From Gammaproteobacteria bacterium UBA7803 (lineage in GTDB: Bacteria > Pseudomonadota > Gammaproteobacteria > Pseudomonadales > Azotimanducaceae): 30,197 bases of DNA. The position numbers and the translations under genes were made by a program. Under the pieces are notes generated by a model. It saw only the letters and a list, made by a program, of their open reading frames with translations, searched no databases and had not been told where the DNA came from. Shown here in pieces: positions 26,829 through 30,197 of the stretch. Each line of letters begins with the position of its first letter. Within the stretch, counting starts at the first letter, position 1. Location: the NCBI GenBank assembly GCA_002480525.1, contig DLCH01000013.1:1-30197 (forward strand), in the 5' to 3' direction.

Positions 26829-27289
26829 GGCACCGGCCGCACGGTATGGAACAGATAGCGCAGCCCCATGACGGCGGCGCCCACCGGCATGATGGCTTCG
26901 CACACCCAGGCCGGCACCGCGGCGAAGGCGAGGACGCCGTCCTGATAGTCGAACCAGACGAAGCGCGCGCTGTGATAGGCGAACAGGAAGCAGATCGCGA
27001 CGGTGAACGCGCTGGTCAGCCGCTGCACCAGGCGCCGGGCCGACGGCCCCAGGAACCTGGCCGCCAGGTCCATGCGGATGTGCTCGTCGTGGCGGGAGGC
27101 CACCATGCCGCCGAGCAGGGTCACCCACAGCACCAGCACCCGCACCAGGCCGTCACCCCACAGCAGGCCGGAGTCGAACAGATTGCGCGCCACCACCTGA
27201 TAGGCGGCGACGCCGATCATGGTGGCGAGCAGGGCCGCGAGAATGCCGCTCTCGACGAGCTGCAGGCCCTTGACGATGCGGTCAATCAA
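26825..27289 (-). CDS. TRAP transporter small permease (DctQ)
   Basis: A 154-residue protein with four predicted transmembrane helices (about 12-32, 48-66, 87-110 and 125-145), the DctQ arrangement. RHDEHIRMDLAARFL after the second helix is the typical DctQ cytoplasmic loop. The most likely start is TTG 27289, overlapping the DctP stop by 8 bases; no ATG or GTG exists in the first helix region, and longer readings are not family-like. The last bases overlap the DctM start. It bridges DctP and DctM in the transporter. Confidence 0.87.
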   Translation of the reverse strand: MIDRIVKGLQLVESGILAALLATMIGVAAYQVVARNLFDSGLLWGDGLVRVLVLWVTLLGGMVASRHDEHIRMDLAARFLGPSARRLVQRLTSAFTVAICFLFAYHSARFVWFDYQDGVLAFAAVPAWVCEAIMPVGAAVMGLRYLFHTVRPVP

Positions 27290-28304
27290 CGGCGGCCCGA
27301 TGGGCTTCGACCAGCGCCTGCAGCCGTTCCAGCAGCTCGCCGGAGACGAGCCCGTCCTCCACCATCTCGCGGTTGGCGCGGGCCGCGTAGGCGCGCCACT
27401 CATCGAGCTCCCCGGCGTCCGGCGCGGTGCGCTCCAGCCCCTGGCCATAGAGCGCCTGCAGCGCATTGGCGTCGTCGGCCCGGGCCCGGGCGTTGACCTG
27501 GTCGACCACGCCGGCCATGACCTCGCCCACCACCGCCTGGTCGGCCTCGCTCAGACGTTCGAACGGCCGGTTGGCCACCGCCAGCATCCCGTAGACGTAG
27601 AGCAGCGGCAGATCCATCACGTAGTCGAGCTGGGTGTGCCACTGCAGGGCGATGGCGGCCACCGGCGGCACCGCGACGCCGTTGATCAGCCCGGTCTGCA
27701 GGCCGCCGAGCACGTCGGCGATGGACAGCGGAATCGGCGTGACGCCGAAGGACTCCAGCGCCCGGGCGGAGCCCGGGTCGCCGTCCGGCGTCCAGACCTT
27801 CTGGGTCTGCACCTCCGCGACGCTGGTGACCGGCACCCTGGACATGGCGCGGGCGAAGCCCACCTCGGCGAAGCCGAAGGAGGTGAAGCCTTCCGCCCGC
27901 AGCCCGTCGATCAGCACCGGGTCGAGCTCGGCCCGCACCGCGTCGACCTCAGCGTAGCTTTCGAACAGCAGCGGCAGGCCGTAGAGCTGAATGTCGTTGT
28001 AGGTCTGCACCAGGCCGCTGGAGGTCAGCACCGCGCCGTGAAGCTGTCCCAGACGGATCTTGCGCAGCACGGCCTTGTCGTCGCCCATCACGCCGCCGGG
28101 ATAGAACTTGAACTGGACCCGGCCGCCGGTGCGCTCGGCCACCTCCTCGCCGCCGGCGCGCAGCAGCTCCATCCAGGCGGATCCCTCCGGCGACAGGGTG
28201 GCGATCTTCAGCGTCGCGGCCTGGGCGGCGCCGCCGGCGAGCAGAACCACCACGGCGAGCCCGGCAGGCAGGCGGAAACGGCGGGCGAGATCAGAAATAG
28301 TCAT
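27282..28304 (-). CDS. TRAP transporter substrate-binding protein (DctP)
   Basis: A 340-residue periplasmic solute receptor: signal peptide ending in GGAAQA (about residues 23-28) followed by ATLKIATLSPEGSAWMELL, the usual first strand of DctP proteins. Segments FKFYPGGVMGDDKAVLRKIRLGQLHGA (about 65-91) and DVLGGLQTGLINGVAVPP (in the second lobe) are family-typical; the conserved carboxylate-binding Arg region is replaced by FARAMSRVPV. Ligands of the TatT-linked subgroup have been proposed to be hydrophobic or atypical; I cannot name one. ATG at 28304 overlaps the end of the TatT gene by 14 bases. Confidence 0.93.
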   Translation of the reverse strand: MTISDLARRFRLPAGLAVVVLLAGGAAQAATLKIATLSPEGSAWMELLRAGGEEVAERTGGRVQFKFYPGGVMGDDKAVLRKIRLGQLHGAVLTSSGLVQTYNDIQLYGLPLLFESYAEVDAVRAELDPVLIDGLRAEGFTSFGFAEVGFARAMSRVPVTSVAEVQTQKVWTPDGDPGSARALESFGVTPIPLSIADVLGGLQTGLINGVAVPPVAAIALQWHTQLDYVMDLPLLYVYGMLAVANRPFERLSEADQAVVGEVMAGVVDQVNARARADDANALQALYGQGLERTAPDAGELDEWRAYAARANREMVEDGLVSGELLERLQALVEAHRAAVD

Positions 28305-29172
28305 CGGCAGATTCCAACAGCTCCGCGGCCTGCTCCTGGGCGACCACGTTGATCAGGGTGAGTCCCGGCTGCCGCGGCTCCGCGGCCAGCACTTCCTCGA
28401 GCAGCCGGTCGTGCAGCTCACGGTCGAACACCAGCCGGCCGTAACTCTCAGCGTAGAGCACTTTGGTCATCAGGTGCCTGCCCTCCGACAGGGCCAGGGC
28501 GCGCTCGAAATGCCGGCGGCCCTCCTCGGGCCGCCCGCCCATGGCGGGCGGAAACAGGGTCTCGAACACGCCCATGTAGAGGTGCGCGCCCCCGTAGTCG
28601 TAGCCCTCGTCCAGCTCGATCACCCGGCTCATGAGCGCCTTCACCCGGGCCAGCTCGGCGATGGCGGCGAAGTCGTCGGCGTTGGCCTGAATCCAGCCGG
28701 CCCAGGTGGCGCCGAGCCGGTACAGCATCGGCACGTCGCGCTCGCCGCGCCGGGCGAGCCACGCCTGATAGTCCTCGAACGGCATGGTGCGGATGCCGCA
28801 GCCGTTGCGGACGCCGGCACAGACGGCACGCTCGGCCAGCGACAGCGCCTTGGCGTTCAATGCGTCGTTGCGGCCCGGATCGGCGACGAACGCGGCGGCG
28901 TACGCGGAGTTGAGCTGTGCCGCCTGGCCCAGGATCTGGGCGTTGTCCGGGCTCTGGGCCACCAGGCCGTCGAGCAGCAGGAGATAGGCCGGCGCGCCGT
29001 CGCGGACCATGGTGACGTCGGGATTGTCGAGTATCGCACCGCCGAGATTCTCGGCCATGCCACCGGCCACGGAGCCCAACAGGCTGGCGCAGCCGGCCAG
29101 GGCAAGACCCGCCGCGGCGGCCGCACCTGCCACAGGCAGCTTCCGCAGAAACCGCACGAATTGCCGGGACAT
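28291..29172 (-). CDS. TatT-family TRAP-associated lipoprotein
   Basis: About 293 residues with a lipoprotein signal (LALAGC, Cys28) and an all-helical, TPR-like body typical of the TRAP transporter T-component (TatT), known from Treponema pallidum Tp0956, which binds its cognate DctP and may deliver ligand. Recognisable pieces are the region after the lipobox, NDALNAKALSLAERAVCAG, VKALMSRVIELDEGYDYGGAHLYMGVFE split over the middle, and GRRHFERALALSEG near 230. Two Cys (in AVCAGVRNGCGI) could form a disulfide. I start at ATG 29172; GTG 29178 is also possible and is nearer to AGGAG. Starts further out (29256) would sit on the predicted -10 box. First gene of the operon TatT-DctP-DctQ-DctM. Confidence 0.87.
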   Translation of the reverse strand: MSRQFVRFLRKLPVAGAAAAAGLALAGCASLLGSVAGGMAENLGGAILDNPDVTMVRDGAPAYLLLLDGLVAQSPDNAQILGQAAQLNSAYAAAFVADPGRNDALNAKALSLAERAVCAGVRNGCGIRTMPFEDYQAWLARRGERDVPMLYRLGATWAGWIQANADDFAAIAELARVKALMSRVIELDEGYDYGGAHLYMGVFETLFPPAMGGRPEEGRRHFERALALSEGRHLMTKVLYAESYGRLVFDRELHDRLLEEVLAAEPRQPGLTLINVVAQEQAAELLESADDYF

Positions 29173-29254
29173 GAACACTGCGGGCGCGATCTCCTGATCG
29201 CCATTCGACTTCTCGCGCCGGCAAACGACGGCCGGGCGACTCTGAAGGGTCCGC

Positions 29255-29283
29255 ATTTAATCGGCGCCCGCCGGCGAAATCAA
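29255..29283 (-). promoter_or_regulatory. Candidate promoter of the TatT-TRAP operon
   Basis: Read leftward, TTGATT (29283-29278) and TTAAAT (29260-29255) are 17 bases apart, giving a start near 29247 and a leader of about 70 bases before the lipoprotein start. The -35 overlaps the T-rich run that follows the hairpin at 29284-29303. Confidence 0.5.
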
Positions 29284-29303
29284 CCGCGGCCGCACGGCCG
29301 CGG
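29284..29303 (-). terminator. Candidate terminator after the redoxin gene
   Basis: CCGCGGCCG and CGGCCGCGG form a perfect 9-bp inverted repeat with a two-base CA spacer, 37 bases after the redoxin stop. Read leftward it is followed by TTGATTT, a modest T-rich run, so termination is plausible but not strong. Confidence 0.45.
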
Positions 29304-29339
29304 CAGGATGGCGGCGCCACCCGGCCGGCCCGCTCGCGC

Positions 29340-29966
29340 TCAACGGCCGGCTTCCCGGTCTTCCAGCCGTGCGGCGACCGTTTCCAGCACGACCGCCAAA
29401 TCCGGCCGGTCCCGGTAGTCGGGCTCGGCGAACTTCGCCAGCACCTCGCCGTCCGGGCCGATCAGCAGCACCCCCGGCAGGGGAATGCCGTAGGCGCTGT
29501 GACCCGGCTGGTACTGGGGGTTGAGCACGCCGTAGGCGCCGAAGTGCCGGGTATCCTCGTCCCGCAGCAGCGGATAGCCGAGCGCCTGCTCGGCGTGAAA
29601 CGCCGCCAGCACGGCGACCGGGTCGTAGCTCATGGCAGCCACCCCGACCCCGAGATCGGCGAACCGTTCGCGCCACTTCGCCAGTTCGACCAACTGGCCC
29701 TGACAGTAGGGTCACCAGTCCGCCGAGCGCACCAGGAACAGCAGCAGGCCGCGCTGTCCGGCCAGATTCTCCAGCCGACGGCGCTCGCCGGCCTGGTCGA
29801 CGGCGTCCAGCAGGGGCAGCGCGGTGCCGAGCGCCGGTCCCCAGACGTCGACGAAGCGTTCGCCGGCGGGCGGATCACCGGCCGGTGGTTCCGACGCTGC
29901 GCCGTGGGCGCCCCCCGCCAGGCCGATGAGGACGCCCAGCAGCCAGATTCTCGCGATCCCGATCAT
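29340..29966 (-). CDS. Probable selenocysteine-containing exported redoxin (UxxC), internal UGA
   Basis: The gene reads as one 208-residue peroxiredoxin/thioredoxin-fold protein if the in-frame TGA at 29714-29712 is decoded as selenocysteine (position 85). ATG at 29966 has GAGAGG 6 nt upstream. Residues 1-24 form a signal peptide, so it acts in the periplasm or at the membrane. Then LLLFLVRSADW-U-PYCQGQLVEL gives a U-P-Y-C motif exactly where this family has CxxC; C88 is retained. After it come MSYDPVAVLAAF, YPLLRDED, YGVLNPQY and PGVLLIGPDGEV, the usual AhpC/TSA-like redoxin strands. The frame is open for 84 codons before and 123 after the TGA. A SECIS-like hairpin lies just downstream. Expected role: thiol or peroxide reduction with a highly reactive Sec. 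Simple pseudogenisation by a Cys-to-stop change is the alternative. Confidence 0.78.
29680..29698 (-). promoter_or_regulatory. SECIS-like hairpin for UGA recoding
   Basis: On the mRNA strand, GCCAGUU-GGUCG-AACUGGC forms a perfect 7-bp stem with a 5-nt loop. The stem begins 13 nt and the loop 20 nt after the UGA. Bacterial SECIS elements lie directly downstream of the UGA inside the coding region with a G-containing small apical loop; the E. coli fdhF element has a GGUC loop at a similar distance. The bulged U of the E. coli element is not obvious here. The hairpin also encodes the conserved GQLVELA segment, so part of the pairing could be chance. Confidence 0.7.
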
Positions 29967-30028
29967 TCGAAGCCTCTCTGCGACGGGTTGCTGTTGCCGT
30001 CCGGAACGTCGTACCCGGCGGACCGTTG

Positions 30029-30196
30029 TCACGCCGGCGCCGGGGCCCGGCCATCCGGCGGCGTCAGCGCCACCGGCTGCGGCCTGCCCAGGACCTGAAG
30101 GCACCGGGGCAGCTCGGCCCGATAGTCCGCCGGCCGCTGCTCGAACGCCCGGGCGGCGAGTCGGGCGGCCGCCTTGGCGCGGCGGCGGCTCTTCGA
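30029..30196 (-). CDS. C-terminal fragment of an unidentified protein, 5' beyond the window
   Basis: The last 55 codons of a leftward gene that continues past the right edge. The visible part is a basic, Ala-rich helix (KSRRRAKAAARLAARAFEQ) followed by PADYRAELPRCLQVLGRPQPV and a Pro/Ala tail. I do not recognise the family. It ends 62 bases before the redoxin start on the same strand, so the two could be co-transcribed. Support is limited to an uninterrupted frame with plausible composition. Confidence 0.45.
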   Translation of the reverse strand, partial: SKSRRRAKAAARLAARAFEQRPADYRAELPRCLQVLGRPQPVALTPPDGRAPAPA

Positions 30197-30197
30197 T

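Noticed and set aside
29340..29715. Reading the redoxin as two separate genes or a simple pseudogene
   Set aside because: Both halves belong to one redoxin fold, the upstream half ends right before the active-site motif, the downstream half has no ribosome site, there is no frameshift or second stop, and a SECIS-like hairpin follows. Pseudogenisation is still possible and is listed as the alternative.
29712..30104. Extending the redoxin start upstream of 29966
   Set aside because: The additional 46 codons would precede a clean signal peptide, and ATG 29966 has its own ribosome site; the stretch beyond overlaps the end of the upstream gene in another frame.

Overview
The window is about 30.2 kb of very GC-rich, gene-dense bacterial chromosome with short gaps, many 1-20 base gene overlaps and frequent GTG/TTG starts. 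The gene set (bacterial-type glutaminyl-tRNA synthetase, TesB thioesterase, an MdlA/MdlB-like ABC pair, YjbQ, a GGDEF/EAL protein, a TatT-type TRAP operon) suggests a high-GC proteobacterium, most likely a gammaproteobacterium. This is inference from content; no rRNA or marker phylogeny is available here. I see no phage, insertion sequence, tRNA, rRNA or CRISPR array.

Layout. 2-2555 (+): a coupled run of a truncated molybdopterin-binding protein, a TraB/GumN protein and an SDR-fold protein lacking the usual catalytic Tyr/Lys. 9330-2580 (-): glnS, a family 3 glycoside hydrolase, a PLP-dependent threonine dehydratase/serine racemase-like enzyme and a ThDP enzyme, mostly overlapping. 9473-12968: an anchored transglutaminase-like protein (+), TesB (-) and a zinc-free MDR oxidoreductase (+). 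12982-13245 (+): a compact unit with promoter, 42-codon small ORF and strong intrinsic terminator. 13350-17079 (+): a heterodimeric ABC exporter with one degenerate ATP site. 17098-20774 (-): a SpoIIAA-like protein, then an operon of two complementary acyl-CoA dehydrogenase subunits and a TudS-like (DUF523) plus DUF1722 fusion. 20924-21933 (+): a ferritin-like candidate and an unknown protein. 22336-21911 (-): YjbQ. 22437-25535 (+): a membrane-anchored PAS-PAS-PAS-GGDEF-EAL protein. 29172-25548 (-): a TRAP operon in the order TatT lipoprotein, DctP, DctQ, DctM. 29966-29340 (-): an exported redoxin whose frame contains an internal UGA exactly where the first Cys of a CxxC motif belongs. A partial gene on the same strand runs off the right edge.

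The most notable observation is that redoxin. The UGA gives a U-P-Y-C motif, the frame is open for 84 codons before and 123 after, and a perfect 7-bp hairpin with a GGUCG loop begins 13 nt after the UGA, a geometry expected of a bacterial SECIS element. I read it as a probable periplasmic selenoprotein that standard gene calling would split in two. Second is the small-ORF cassette at 12982-13245. The rest looks like general metabolism: acyl-CoA and lipid turnover, organic solute uptake, export and c-di-GMP signalling.
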